This document shows, in pieces, positions 1-8,665 of a stretch of 44,736 nt of DNA. The position numbers and the translations under genes were made by a program. Within the stretch, counting starts at the first letter, position 1, and every line of letters begins with the position of its first letter. Origin of the DNA: Oscillospiraceae bacterium (GTDB lineage Bacteria > Bacillota > Clostridia > Oscillospirales > Acutalibacteraceae); assembly GCA_015066445.1 (NCBI GenBank), contig SVOK01000015.1, forward strand, positions 1-44,736, in the 5' to 3' direction. Below the pieces are notes generated by a model that made no database searches, was not told the origin of the DNA, and was given only the letters and a program-made list of their open reading frames with translations.

Positions 1-1
1 G

Positions 2-946
2 GCATTACTTACTATAGAACGCATTAATAATTTAAGACTTCCGAGTATCATTTCTAAAATGGGCGAGGTTGAGGTTTGGAGTGCCGAGGATATTGGCGCA
101 GATGTAAATAAATGCGGTCTTAAGGGCTCTCCTACAAGAGTGTTGAAAACTTTCGAGAATGAATCGGGCAAGAGAAAATGTAAGTTTATTTCTTTTGATG
201 TGCTTAAAAGCGCTATAGATGAGGGCTTAAAGAAAAACAAAGAAAAGGTTACGGTTTCTGCTACTTCAAATGCAAAACTTTCAAAAGTTTGTATTGTTGG
301 TGAAGCGCCACGTTCGTTTGCAGAAACGGTAAGTGATGATATTACCGTTTTACCTTTAACTAATGCTGATGATTTAGCCGAAAAAATAACTGAACTTGAG
401 CCTAATGCTGTACTTTGGGGAAGTGATTCACTTTCCAAAAAGCTGTCGGCTCAGGTCGGAGCGATGTTAGGGCTTGGCCTTTGTGCTGACTGCACCTTGC
501 TTGAAACTGACGGTGAAAAATTAATGATGTACCGTCCAGCCCTCTCGGGCAGTATTATTGCTAAAATTGAAAGCCTTACTACACCCGCAATGGCGACTGT
601 AAGAACCACTCAAGCAGGCGGCGATATAGTTGTAGCGGCAGGCTGGGGAGCAAAGGATAGCCTTGAAAAGATAAAAGCCTTTGCAGATAGCATAAATGCT
701 GATATGGCAACCACAAGAAAAGCGGTTGATAATAATATTCTGCCGTATAGCTTGCAGGTGGGACTCACTGGAAAAACTGTAAGTCCGCCCGTTTATATTG
801 CTATCGGTATTTCGGGCGCAGTGCACCATATTGTCGGTATGCAACAAGCAGGAACGGTTATTGCTATTAACCCCGATAAAGATGCTCCGATTTTCGATTA
901 TGCCGATTATGGAATTTTAGCAAATATAGAAGATTTTGATATATAA
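2..946 (+). CDS. Fused electron transfer flavoprotein, EtfB C-terminus joined to EtfA (5' partial)
   Basis: The frame is open from base 2, so the N-terminus lies outside the window; the ATG at 59 is internal. The first ~60 residues match the C-terminal part of an ETF beta subunit: an NNLRLPSI segment, then EVEVWSAEDIG and LKGSPTRV. Without a stop the protein continues into an ETF alpha subunit: a shortened N-terminal domain (SKVCIVGEA onward), then the FAD-binding domain with RPALSGSI, QVGLTGKTVSPPVYIA, GISGAVHHIVGM and AINPDKDAPIFDYADYGI. The FAD signature normally has QH where this has HH. ETFs carry electrons between acyl-CoA or related dehydrogenases and membrane or ferredoxin partners in the cytoplasm. 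Separate EtfB and EtfA are usual, so the fusion is notable. It ends at a terminator just downstream; the upstream partner gene is not visible. Confidence 0.85.
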   Translation, partial: ALLTIERINNLRLPSIISKMGEVEVWSAEDIGADVNKCGLKGSPTRVLKTFENESGKRKCKFISFDVLKSAIDEGLKKNKEKVTVSATSNAKLSKVCIVGEAPRSFAETVSDDITVLPLTNADDLAEKITELEPNAVLWGSDSLSKKLSAQVGAMLGLGLCADCTLLETDGEKLMMYRPALSGSIIAKIESLTTPAMATVRTTQAGGDIVVAAGWGAKDSLEKIKAFADSINADMATTRKAVDNNILPYSLQVGLTGKTVSPPVYIAIGISGAVHHIVGMQQAGTVIAINPDKDAPIFDYADYGILANIEDFDI

Positions 947-950
947 ATAA

Positions 951-987
951 AAAAGACTTATGACAGCTGATTTGTCATAAGTCTTTT
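951..987. terminator. Bidirectional intrinsic terminator
   Basis: A perfect 15-bp stem (AAAAGACTTATGACA, 951-965, pairing with 973-987) with a 7-base loop is flanked by A and T runs on both sides. It lies between the convergent etf gene and the GDSL lipoprotein gene and can serve both. Confidence 0.9.
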
Positions 988-1000
988 TTGATTTAATTGG

Positions 1001-1729
1001 TTAATTGAGTTCTAAATTATCCGCAATGTACTCCGCCATTTTACGGTAGCCTGCATTATTGGGGTGCAGATTATCTGATGCAAAGCCTTCACCTGTAAGA
1101 AAGTAATCGTAAAGCCCGTGGTAAATATCAATATATGGGCAGCCAAGCTCATTTGCAACCTCTCTTTGCATAGGCAAAATATAATCAACTAGCTGCTTTT
1201 CCTTTGCTTTATCATAAAGAGCAAGGGTAATACTGCTTACTATGTAAACCTCGGGCTTGGTTTCCATATCGAGATAATGTTCAATAAGCGTTGTAAACTG
1301 AGCTTTCCATTGGGCGGCATCGGCTTGGTTTTTCATAACTCTGGCATCATTAGTGCCAAGTAGAATTAATACTATATCAGGTTCGGATTTATTGCTCATT
1401 GAATATGCGGCGGTATTGGGATACCAAAGTTCTTCGGTTCTGCCCTCGTAGTAATAAACATAACTACTGCCCTTGCCACAATTACTTACCTCGTATCCCT
1501 CACCTAAAATTTGTTCAAGCTGATTAGGATAACAGCCGCTGTAGTCACCGTTTTGCCAGCCTGTAGCGCCAATTCCTTGGGTTAAGCTATCTCCAACACA
1601 GGTGATTCTCACAATACCGTCATCTTCTTCCTTTACTACTTTTTCGATTTTGTGTTTATTGCAACCACAGGCGAAAAGCAGAGCACTGCAAGTTAACAAA
1701 GATAAGTATTTTTTTAATGAAAAACACAT
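1001..1729 (-). CDS. SGNH/GDSL-family esterase lipoprotein
   Basis: This is a 242-residue secreted SGNH hydrolase. The N-terminus has a signal with a lipobox around LLFAC (Cys21), so it is probably membrane-anchored on the outer face. Catalytic blocks are visible: block I GDSLTQG with Ser48, block II Gly85 in NCGKGSS, block III GTND with Asn127, and block V ASDNLHPN with Asp219 and His222. Such enzymes in plant-polysaccharide loci are often acetyl or feruloyl esterases; the substrate here is inferred from context only. It lies 45 bases after the GH43-dockerin gene on the same strand and is preceded by an AGGGGAAT ribosome binding site, so the two are likely co-transcribed. A second SGNH lipoprotein closes the long operon at 31376-33391. 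Confidence 0.85.
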   Translation of the reverse strand: MCFSLKKYLSLLTCSALLFACGCNKHKIEKVVKEEDDGIVRITCVGDSLTQGIGATGWQNGDYSGCYPNQLEQILGEGYEVSNCGKGSSYVYYYEGRTEELWYPNTAAYSMSNKSEPDIVLILLGTNDARVMKNQADAAQWKAQFTTLIEHYLDMETKPEVYIVSSITLALYDKAKEKQLVDYILPMQREVANELGCPYIDIYHGLYDYFLTGEGFASDNLHPNNAGYRKMAEYIADNLELN

Positions 1730-1774
1730 AGTTTATTCCCCTATAGTTATTAGAAGTGGCAGGAAAAAATTTCA

Positions 1775-4700
1775 TTACTTTTCAAGCAACTGTTTTCTAA
1801 GCACTGTTAAATCTGCTGAATTAATTGCACGGTTGCCGTCAGCATCGGTGTTTGAAAATGCAATATCATCAGTAAGATTTGCTAAATATTTTTTAGCTCT
1901 TATAAGGTCTCTGACATCGGTATGGGTATCTTTGTTAGAGTCGCCTGAGGTTATGGGGCTGAATTCATAATCAACATCAACAGCGCCATCGGGCATAGTA
2001 AAGCTATAAACAGCATCGGTGTCCCAATTGGTTTTACTAAGCATAAGATTAACAGTAGTTCCGTTTTCTAAGGTTGCGGTTATTTTATTGATGTTAATAT
2101 AAAAACCGTCCTTAGCGTGCAGGGTCAAATCAATATTTTTGCCAACAGCTGATTTTTGAATATTGGCAGCGGCGTTGCCGTTTTGACATTTAATATTGAC
2201 CGAATACTCGGTTTCGGGGATTTTATTAATTTCAAAATTTTCAATAGAGGCATATCCGTTAGAGAAGGTGCCTATTCTTCCGCTTTCGTAATAAACACTG
2301 TAGTCTTTATTCATACCGTAATCAGGGTTATCAAGTACCCAATTATAGGTGGACGAAAGGGAAGGCTTATCCGCTCTGGTTACGGTTACGGTCATTTTAT
2401 TTCCAATTACAGTAATATCAAAATCAAACTTTAGCCTATAAGCTGCGGTTTTATCGGTAATATCGGAAAGTAGATTTGTATCTGAATAAGACTGATTTCC
2501 TAAATTTGCAGTTGTAATTCCGTCTGAATTTGTGCCGTATTTTGTAAGGTTAATTACTATCTTATTTGCGGCGTGAGTGCTTGTTTTTTGCAACATAATT
2601 GCATAGCCCGAAAGTCCCGGTAAGCCTTTTCCCGAGCTTACCACTAAAGCTTTTCCAACTCTGAAAGCAATACCGGCCTGAATGCCTCCGCTTGTTTGAG
2701 TAATTCCAATTCTTGCTTTGGCGGTGAAATCGGCAATATTTTGAGCCGCTTGGTCCTTTACAAGTAACTTGGAAACACCTGTGGGGATATTAATTGTACC
2801 GTTAGTGGTTGAAAAAGAACGGGTTGAAGGTAAAATTTGCTCGTAGCTATCAAGGCAGTTAAGATAACCGTAATCACTTGCAAGACTTGCAGATGAAAGA
2901 TATGGAGTAACCTTCATATTTGCAAAGGTGACACGTGAACCGCAGTTTACAAAAAGACCAATTCTTCCGCTGTCTATAGTGTCAGCAATGCTTGTTACTA
3001 TGGTTTGGTTAGCAATACTTATAGCTGTATTTGGGTCATTTTTATTGTAAGCTGTTGCGTTTACAATATTTCCTATACAGGAAAGCTCTATTACATAAGT
3101 ATCGCCGGGAATATAGGGGAGAGTGCTGTCTGTTTTTTTGATTTCATAGTTAGTAGATGATGTCGAGCTTTCGGTTTTGAAGTAGTACCTTGAAAGCTGT
3201 AATTTGACTTCGCTGCCGGAAGCGAGTAGCATACAACGATAGCCGTCAAAGGAGCAAACATTTGATGTATAATCGAGCATTTCACCGATATGGAACAAAA
3301 TTCCTGCGTTGATGCCGGTTTCATCTTTAACAGGTACAGAAGGGTTGTGAGCATTTTCGTGAGCGGCAGCAGGAATGATTTCAACACTTGATTTGAAATC
3401 TGCAATATTACTGAATTCTCTTCCCGAAACAAAAAGTCGTTTATTTCCTCCTGCACGGCAGGTTGTAATAACATTTTCGTATTCCGGGTCATCTACAAAC
3501 GGCTCACTGCTGAACCAATATTTATCGAAATCACCGAAATCATTAAAGGTATATTCCTTTCTGTATTCGGGATTTTGAGCTAGCGGCTCTGCGGTATAGG
3601 GCCTTATAACAGCAGACTTTTGAGACGTTGAGTTTTTGCTGTCCTGTGTTTCCCAAGCGGTATCGGCGTCAGCCTCGTTCCAGATATCAACTCGGTCAAG
3701 ATATCCGCCTCTTGTAAAAGCTCCATTGTGGGAAACAGTAATGGTATTTTCGCCTTCCTTGAGGTCAATATTATTTAAATCGTAATAATAAAAATTATCA
3801 ATATCGCTTGAATTACCGCCAAGCTTTCGGGTGTATTCTGTTCCGTTTACGGTAACAGTAAATCCCGATATAGTTGAACTACTTCCTGAAGCCAATAACG
3901 ATACAGTATATTTTCCGCTTTTTTCTGCGTTATAAGTAAAGGTTGCGGCTGAGCCTTTGGTAGTGAGAATTAAATGAGCTCCGTCAGAATAATAATCGGC
4001 GGGGTGGGCGGTTGTACCGTCTGTGGCAGAAACTGATTTTGCTCCGCCTGTGAGTTTTGCGTTTTCAGCTTCAAGCTCGGTGCGGTCAATTATTGCTGTA
4101 CCTGAGGGGATTTGAATTAAATCAGCGGCATTTATAGGTTTTTCAAAGCAGGGAGTACCGTTATCATACCAATAAAACTGCTGTATTCGGATTTCTCTTG
4201 GATTAGTGGCTACATTTTCTCCACCACGAGCGTGATAAATGAGATAATATTCACTTTTATCAGGTGATGCTACAAATGAGCAATGACCTACAGAATAGGT
4301 ACTTTTTTCGGCGTTTGTCTGGAGTACCGGCTTATCTGTTTTTGTCCAGTCGTCAGCATTTAATGGGTCACCGTCTTTTTTAAGCGTGAGGAGTCCTAAT
4401 GAATAGGTGGAATCGTCAAATCGGTTTGCTGAAAATGCTATATTAAGGGTACTTCCGTCGGGAGAAATAAGTGCTTGCGGGCCTTCGTTTACAGCAGGTA
4501 TTACCGAATAGGTTTCGTAAGCATAATTAGGCCTTGAAAGCTCTACACGACTGCTCGAAATTGTATACGGGTCAGACATTTCTGCTATAAATATTCGTTG
4601 GTCAACGCTTGTATAACCGCTCCAGCCTGACCAAACGGCATAGAGCTTACCTTTCCATTTAAAAATGCTTTGGTCTATTGCCCAATGACCGGGCTTGATA

Positions 4701-5479
4701 TTGTATTCAGCGTTATTCCAGCCGTCATCATTTTTATAATCTTCGTCAACCTCTTTTAACTGTCCTTTAAACGTAAATGTGCTGTAAATATCCTCGGTTT
4801 CGCTTTCCAAAACATACATACGGTGGTTTGCAGGTCTGCCTGTGCAGCCGTTCCAAGCGGTTTCATCCTCTGTTTCACCGTCATAAATGGTGAAATATAT
4901 ATACCAATGTCCGTCAATAAAGTGAAGCTCAGGTGCCCAAAGCTCTTTAACAATACCGATATTGTTTTCCTCGCTTACAAGGTCATTCATATTGAAAACT
5001 GAAACGGGGTTGCTGTTTACACGCTCAAGCTCACGTGAACGGGAAACATAAAAGGCGTTGCCTGTTACCATATAATAATACCAACCGTCGTGATATGTAA
5101 CCCAAGGGTCACCGCCAAGGTTAATGAAATGACTTTTGAAAGTGTTATTGTCATAAACATTGATTTTATGCTCGGTTACAGTACCGTCCGAAAGAGAAGT
5201 GAGGGTAACAAATCCTTTATATCCGTTATCTCTTGTGGGCTGTGTAATAAGGGCAGAATATAAAGAATTATCGTAGCTACAGGAAAGAACAGGTAGGTTT
5301 TCTAAAGAATGGGCGGTATAAATATACTCGTTATTTTGGTCGCCAAATATTCTTTCACCGTTCATAAGTATACTTATTTCTTCGGTTTTTTCTGCTACTT
5401 CGGCTATTGCTGTTAAAGGTATTCCAATAGTAGTTAAAATGGCAGTTGAAATAATCAGAGATAATAATTTTTTAAGCAT
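1775..5479 (-). CDS. Secreted multidomain GH43 glycosidase with CBM, two repeat modules and C-terminal dockerin
   Basis: The 1234-residue protein has a type I signal peptide (about 1-26) and a GH43 five-bladed propeller (~85-455). The three expected catalytic acids are present: Asp124 in GGDPWV (base), Asp269 in WAIDQSIF (pKa modulator) and Glu332 in NEGPQAL (acid), with WAPEL at 181. A CBM6/35-like beta-sandwich follows (~465-600, from ELEAENAKL to YLDRVDIW). Then come two copies (~635-860 and ~870-1086) of a module also found in two other proteins of this window, a bacterial repeat-like domain (~1090-1174) and a dockerin (1178-1234) with two calcium loops, DSNKDTHTDVRD and DADGNRAINSAD. GH43 enzymes usually act on arabinan or arabinoxylan; an arabinofuranosidase or arabinanase role is inferred. 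The dockerin implies docking to a cohesin scaffold encoded elsewhere. The start is supported by AAGGAG 8 bases upstream. Confidence 0.88.
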   Translation of the reverse strand: MLKKLLSLIISTAILTTIGIPLTAIAEVAEKTEEISILMNGERIFGDQNNEYIYTAHSLENLPVLSCSYDNSLYSALITQPTRDNGYKGFVTLTSLSDGTVTEHKINVYDNNTFKSHFINLGGDPWVTYHDGWYYYMVTGNAFYVSRSRELERVNSNPVSVFNMNDLVSEENNIGIVKELWAPELHFIDGHWYIYFTIYDGETEDETAWNGCTGRPANHRMYVLESETEDIYSTFTFKGQLKEVDEDYKNDDGWNNAEYNIKPGHWAIDQSIFKWKGKLYAVWSGWSGYTSVDQRIFIAEMSDPYTISSSRVELSRPNYAYETYSVIPAVNEGPQALISPDGSTLNIAFSANRFDDSTYSLGLLTLKKDGDPLNADDWTKTDKPVLQTNAEKSTYSVGHCSFVASPDKSEYYLIYHARGGENVATNPREIRIQQFYWYDNGTPCFEKPINAADLIQIPSGTAIIDRTELEAENAKLTGGAKSVSATDGTTAHPADYYSDGAHLILTTKGSAATFTYNAEKSGKYTVSLLASGSSSTISGFTVTVNGTEYTRKLGGNSSDIDNFYYYDLNNIDLKEGENTITVSHNGAFTRGGYLDRVDIWNEADADTAWETQDSKNSTSQKSAVIRPYTAEPLAQNPEYRKEYTFNDFGDFDKYWFSSEPFVDDPEYENVITTCRAGGNKRLFVSGREFSNIADFKSSVEIIPAAAHENAHNPSVPVKDETGINAGILFHIGEMLDYTSNVCSFDGYRCMLLASGSEVKLQLSRYYFKTESSTSSTNYEIKKTDSTLPYIPGDTYVIELSCIGNIVNATAYNKNDPNTAISIANQTIVTSIADTIDSGRIGLFVNCGSRVTFANMKVTPYLSSASLASDYGYLNCLDSYEQILPSTRSFSTTNGTINIPTGVSKLLVKDQAAQNIADFTAKARIGITQTSGGIQAGIAFRVGKALVVSSGKGLPGLSGYAIMLQKTSTHAANKIVINLTKYGTNSDGITTANLGNQSYSDTNLLSDITDKTAAYRLKFDFDITVIGNKMTVTVTRADKPSLSSTYNWVLDNPDYGMNKDYSVYYESGRIGTFSNGYASIENFEINKIPETEYSVNIKCQNGNAAANIQKSAVGKNIDLTLHAKDGFYININKITATLENGTTVNLMLSKTNWDTDAVYSFTMPDGAVDVDYEFSPITSGDSNKDTHTDVRDLIRAKKYLANLTDDIAFSNTDADGNRAINSADLTVLRKQLLEK

Positions 5480-5515
5480 TTTTAAATCTCCTTCTGGTTT
5501 ATTTAAAAATCAAAA

Positions 5516-5539
5516 TGTGTGCCGAAAAATCGGCACACA
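5516..5539 (-). terminator. Hairpin between araC-type gene and GH43 gene
   Basis: A perfect 10-bp stem (TGTGTGCCGA / TCGGCACACA) with a 4-base loop lies just after the regulator's stop codon. On the minus strand it is followed by TTTTGATTTTT, so it may terminate or attenuate transcription running from the regulator gene into the GH43 gene. No separate clear promoter for the GH43 gene was found in the remaining 36 bases. Confidence 0.6.
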
Positions 5540-5544
5540 AAATT

Positions 5545-6336
5545 TTAAGGCTTGTCAGATAAAGCACGGAGTTTTTTTCTGTAGGAACCAGGTGTAGTGC
5601 CGTAATATTTTTTATAAAGACGGATAAAATAGTCCGGACTTGTAAACCCACATTCGTATGCTAAATCCGCAATACAAATATCTGAGATGGAAAGCATTTT
5701 GTTTGCATAAAGCATAGCTGCATCAGTAAGGTCACGGTTGGGGGTGATACCAAAAAGATTTTGATATTTTGTAGAAAATCTTGAACGGCTCAGATTTACA
5801 TAATCCGCCATAGTCTGCACCGACCAGCTACCGGGGCTTTGATAAATAAGTGTTCTTAAATTATCAAACCTTGTCTGGGTTGAAAAACCGTCAAACGAAA
5901 TACGTCGGCTTTGCTCCTTGGAAATAAGAGTAAACATTTCACTTATGGTGTTATTTATAATTTCGGTATAGTTAGGCGGCTTTTTAACCGTCATTGATTC
6001 TACCATTTCAACAGCTTCGGTTATTTCGTTCTGCAAATTGGTATAGAACACCTTGTTTATCGGAATATTGAGCTTTTCAAGAATCTTTTCATCCAATAAA
6101 TTAAAATGCAGGAAATTATGCATCATACGTATTTTCTTTGCGGTGTAATGAAGCTTGCTTCCAGGAGGAAAAATAATGCAGGAGTTTGACGAGGTTGTTA
6201 TTTCTTCATCGTCAATATAAAAGGTAATTGGGTTTATAAAATGCAGAAAAATATAGGACTTTGCTATTGCATTAATTGTGAAACCGATTTTCTGATGTTT
6301 CAGGTGCATTGCTTGCTCTGCCGAAAATTGTAGCAT
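5545..6336 (-). CDS. AraC/XylS-family transcriptional regulator
   Basis: The 263-residue protein has an N-terminal sugar-sensing-type beta-barrel region (~15-100, including NSCIIFPPGSKLHY) and a C-terminal double helix-turn-helix (~160-258). SVQTMADYVNLSRSRFS fits the first helix-turn-helix, and IADLAYECGFTSPDYFIRLY with KKYYGTTPGSYRK is the AraC signature. It probably senses an arabino-oligosaccharide or related sugar and activates the adjacent glycosidase genes. It sits between the divergent GH93-like gene and the downstream GH43 gene. Its own promoter (6447-6475) lies next to an 18-base motif that recurs before the long operon at 10981. The target assignment is inference. AAAAGGAG precedes the ATG. 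Confidence 0.88.
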   Translation of the reverse strand: MLQFSAEQAMHLKHQKIGFTINAIAKSYIFLHFINPITFYIDDEEITTSSNSCIIFPPGSKLHYTAKKIRMMHNFLHFNLLDEKILEKLNIPINKVFYTNLQNEITEAVEMVESMTVKKPPNYTEIINNTISEMFTLISKEQSRRISFDGFSTQTRFDNLRTLIYQSPGSWSVQTMADYVNLSRSRFSTKYQNLFGITPNRDLTDAAMLYANKMLSISDICIADLAYECGFTSPDYFIRLYKKYYGTTPGSYRKKLRALSDKP

Positions 6337-6446
6337 TTTATCAACTCCTTTTACGGGATTTTGAACTTTGAAAAACAGTTTAGATTGAAACTATAAAAAA
6401 TTGGATAAAACCATTTTAGAGAACTCATAAAAAATACGTTGTTTTT

Positions 6447-6475
6447 ATTATAACCTATATTATAAAAATTTGCAA
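6447..6475 (-). promoter_or_regulatory. Promoter of the araC-type gene
   Basis: Read on the minus strand: a -35 TTGCAA (6470-6475), a 17-base spacer, and a perfect -10 TATAAT (6447-6452). Transcription would start near 6440, giving a leader of about 100 bases. Confidence 0.65.
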
Positions 6476-6481
6476 TTTCTA

Positions 6482-6499
6482 TAATCGACTTTTTGTTTT
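6482..6499 (-). promoter_or_regulatory. Putative operator, 18-base motif shared with 10981-10998
   Basis: On the minus strand this reads AAAACAAAAAGTCGATTA, identical over 18 bases to the plus-strand sequence at 10981-10998 upstream of the GH2-led operon. It abuts the -35 of the araC-type promoter and lies upstream of the GH93-like gene's promoter. A binding site for the adjacent AraC-type regulator is the simplest reading, but it is inferred from sharing and position. Confidence 0.5.
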
Positions 6500-6568
6500 A
6501 CTAAAAACCTTAAAACCGATTTATTATTTCGAGGTTTGTTTAAAAGACATTAAAAACATCAAGAACCC

Positions 6569-6597
6569 TTGAAGATTTTGTGCAAATTTGATATTCT
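6569..6597 (+). promoter_or_regulatory. Candidate promoter of the GH93-like gene
   Basis: A -35-like TTGAAG (6569-6574), a 17-base spacer, and -10 TATTCT (6592-6597) lie about 45 bases before the start codon. Both hexamers deviate from consensus, which would fit an activator-dependent promoter. The rest of the 304-base divergent region is AT-rich and holds the araC promoter and the shared motif. Confidence 0.45.
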
Positions 6598-6640
6598 TAT
6601 ATTGCGGAAAATCCAAAAAAATTATTGGAGGGAATAAATT

Positions 6641-8665
6641 ATGAAAAAAGTATTAGCACTTGTTCTCAGCGTAGCACTTGTTTTAAGTGTGGTAATTTTA
6701 CCCACTGCTACATTTGTTTCAGCCGAGACAGAAGACACCGCACTTTCTTTTAGTAATGCTATTACGGTTTTGGGCAACGAGCTTAATCCGAGAGCAATCA
6801 GAACAAAAGAATTGAGTGACGGAACAGTTGCCGCTGTTTATTACAGATCGGGTAAGGGCGTTTACTACGCAACAAGCACTGATGGCGGTATTACATTTAA
6901 GAACGAAGTTGAGCTTATCGGCAACGCTACTGATAGTGAGCTTGCGGCGACCGAGATTGCTGAGGGTGAAACCGCTTCAACTCAGGTTGCTTTAGCTAAA
7001 GATTATGTTGCTGAATACGGTCAATACGGACGTGGCAGACTTGAAGCACAGAATCCTAATCTTATTGAATTAAGGGACGGTAATATTGCTGCTTTTTATC
7101 GCTACAATACATATACAAGTGCTCCTGACACCAAGCCTTGGAGCATATATTATGCTTCTATCTGCTATCAGATTCTTGATAAAGAGACGGGTGTTTGGGG
7201 CGATGTTCAGGTAATGGTTGATGCTTGTAACAATAAAGAAATTACAAGTGCAGATTCTGATTACGGTTTCTGGGAGCCTGATCCTGTTTATATAGGCGAT
7301 GAGCTTTTCTGCTATTATGCAGATACATATACACCAAATAATCTTTCGCAACAGCATATTATGTACTGTGTTTTTGATGAGGATACCGGAAAATTCGGTG
7401 CTCCTGCAATTGCACAGAACGGTACCGAGCACACATCACGCGACGGTATGAGCGTTGTGACAAAGCTTTCTGACGGTACATACGCAATGGTATTTGAGTC
7501 TACAAAGACCAACAAAGAAAATACCGAGGATTATATCACATTCGTAATCAAAATGTCTTTCTCTAAGGACGGTAAAAACTGGACCGATCCTGTTATAGTT
7601 GCAAAGCCTGATATTGAAATTCGTGATTGCGCAATAAATGATGTTACCAATACAGAGTATGCAGTTTGCGCATCTCCTTATGTTGTAACACTTCCTGACG
7701 GCAGACTTGCAATTTCTTATCAGACAACCGACCGCTTTAATGGAAGAACACCTAACCGTGTGTCCTACAGAGTTGGTACTCAGGTTGCACTTTCTTCACA
7801 GGTTATCACTTATGATACATTTGCAAACAACACAATAAATGACGATGTTACATCATATTTTGCAACTGAATTAAATCCTGGAATACTCGGTGAAAATGAG
7901 TTTTCAAAGTCCGCTCAGCTTATGATTAAGGATAACAGACTTTTTGTTTATTATGGTATAGGTGCTAATGAGTGGGACGGAGACACAGTTAAAAATAATT
8001 TTGGCGCAATTAATATGGCTTATCTTCAGTTGCCTGAGGAAACCGAAGCTGTAGATTATACAAATCTTGATAACTATATTGTTTATCAAGCTGATAAAGC
8101 TGGTACGGCTCCTACTGATGAGAACGGTGTGATTACAATAGCTTCTCCCGGTACTACAAATCTTGTTGCAGGTACAGGCGCAGTTGAAAATGTAGTAAAC
8201 GATGTTGAAGCTGAAGGCTTGTTTACTGAAGAAAATTATACCGGATACAATGATACCCATAAAGGCCGTTTTTCATTTGACGAAGACACATCCACGGTTA
8301 CAGTATCAAGCGTTGCTAAGGCTTATTATAATAAGGATACTGCTTTGACAACATACAAGGTTTCTTCTGTTCTTGAAAGCTTTTATACAAAGAGCGGCGC
8401 AAGAAACGGTTATATGCAAAGCGGTTATATTATTCATGCTGCTACAGGCGATGATTTTAAGGCGGCTGCATTCAATTCAAGCGGCTATGTTATATTCTTA
8501 AGGCGTACTACAGAGAATTTAAATAAACTTGAATTATGTATGAGATATTGTAATGGTGCGACTGCGGTAACTTATCAGATGGCTACATTGAGCAGCTCTT
8601 TGGATACAACTAAGGCTGACTACAAGTTCAGACTTGATGTTGAAGTACAGAGGATAATGCTATAA
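6641..8665 (+). CDS. Secreted GH93-like (sialidase-fold) exo-arabinanase candidate, N-terminal part of a frameshifted gene
   Basis: The signal peptide (about 1-28, ending FVSA) is followed by a sialidase-type propeller (~32-450) with Asp-box-like STDGGITF and SKDGKNWTD. The segments WEPDPVYIGDELFCYY (Glu212) and SRDGMSVV...AMVFES (Glu286) recall the GH93 exo-alpha-1,5-L-arabinanases. From memory of that family, its two catalytic glutamates sit about 72 residues apart, close to the 74 seen here. The assignment fits the arabinan context but is not proven; a generic BNR/sialidase-like protein is the alternative. The C-terminal ~200 residues begin a repeat module that is cut short: the frame meets TAA at 8663 while the module continues in another frame. 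GGAGGG precedes the ATG at good spacing. It is divergent from the araC-type gene. Confidence 0.75.
   Translation: MKKVLALVLSVALVLSVVILPTATFVSAETEDTALSFSNAITVLGNELNPRAIRTKELSDGTVAAVYYRSGKGVYYATSTDGGITFKNEVELIGNATDSELAATEIAEGETASTQVALAKDYVAEYGQYGRGRLEAQNPNLIELRDGNIAAFYRYNTYTSAPDTKPWSIYYASICYQILDKETGVWGDVQVMVDACNNKEITSADSDYGFWEPDPVYIGDELFCYYADTYTPNNLSQQHIMYCVFDEDTGKFGAPAIAQNGTEHTSRDGMSVVTKLSDGTYAMVFESTKTNKENTEDYITFVIKMSFSKDGKNWTDPVIVAKPDIEIRDCAINDVTNTEYAVCASPYVVTLPDGRLAISYQTTDRFNGRTPNRVSYRVGTQVALSSQVITYDTFANNTINDDVTSYFATELNPGILGENEFSKSAQLMIKDNRLFVYYGIGANEWDGDTVKNNFGAINMAYLQLPEETEAVDYTNLDNYIVYQADKAGTAPTDENGVITIASPGTTNLVAGTGAVENVVNDVEAEGLFTEENYTGYNDTHKGRFSFDEDTSTVTVSSVAKAYYNKDTALTTYKVSSVLESFYTKSGARNGYMQSGYIIHAATGDDFKAAAFNSSGYVIFLRRTTENLNKLELCMRYCNGATAVTYQMATLSSSLDTTKADYKFRLDVEVQRIML

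Noticed and set aside
8644-8665. Programmed ribosomal frameshift joining the two halves of the GH93-like gene
   Set aside because: There is no slippery heptamer, no downstream hairpin of note and no internal Shine-Dalgarno. A plain one-base indel or sequencing error is simpler.
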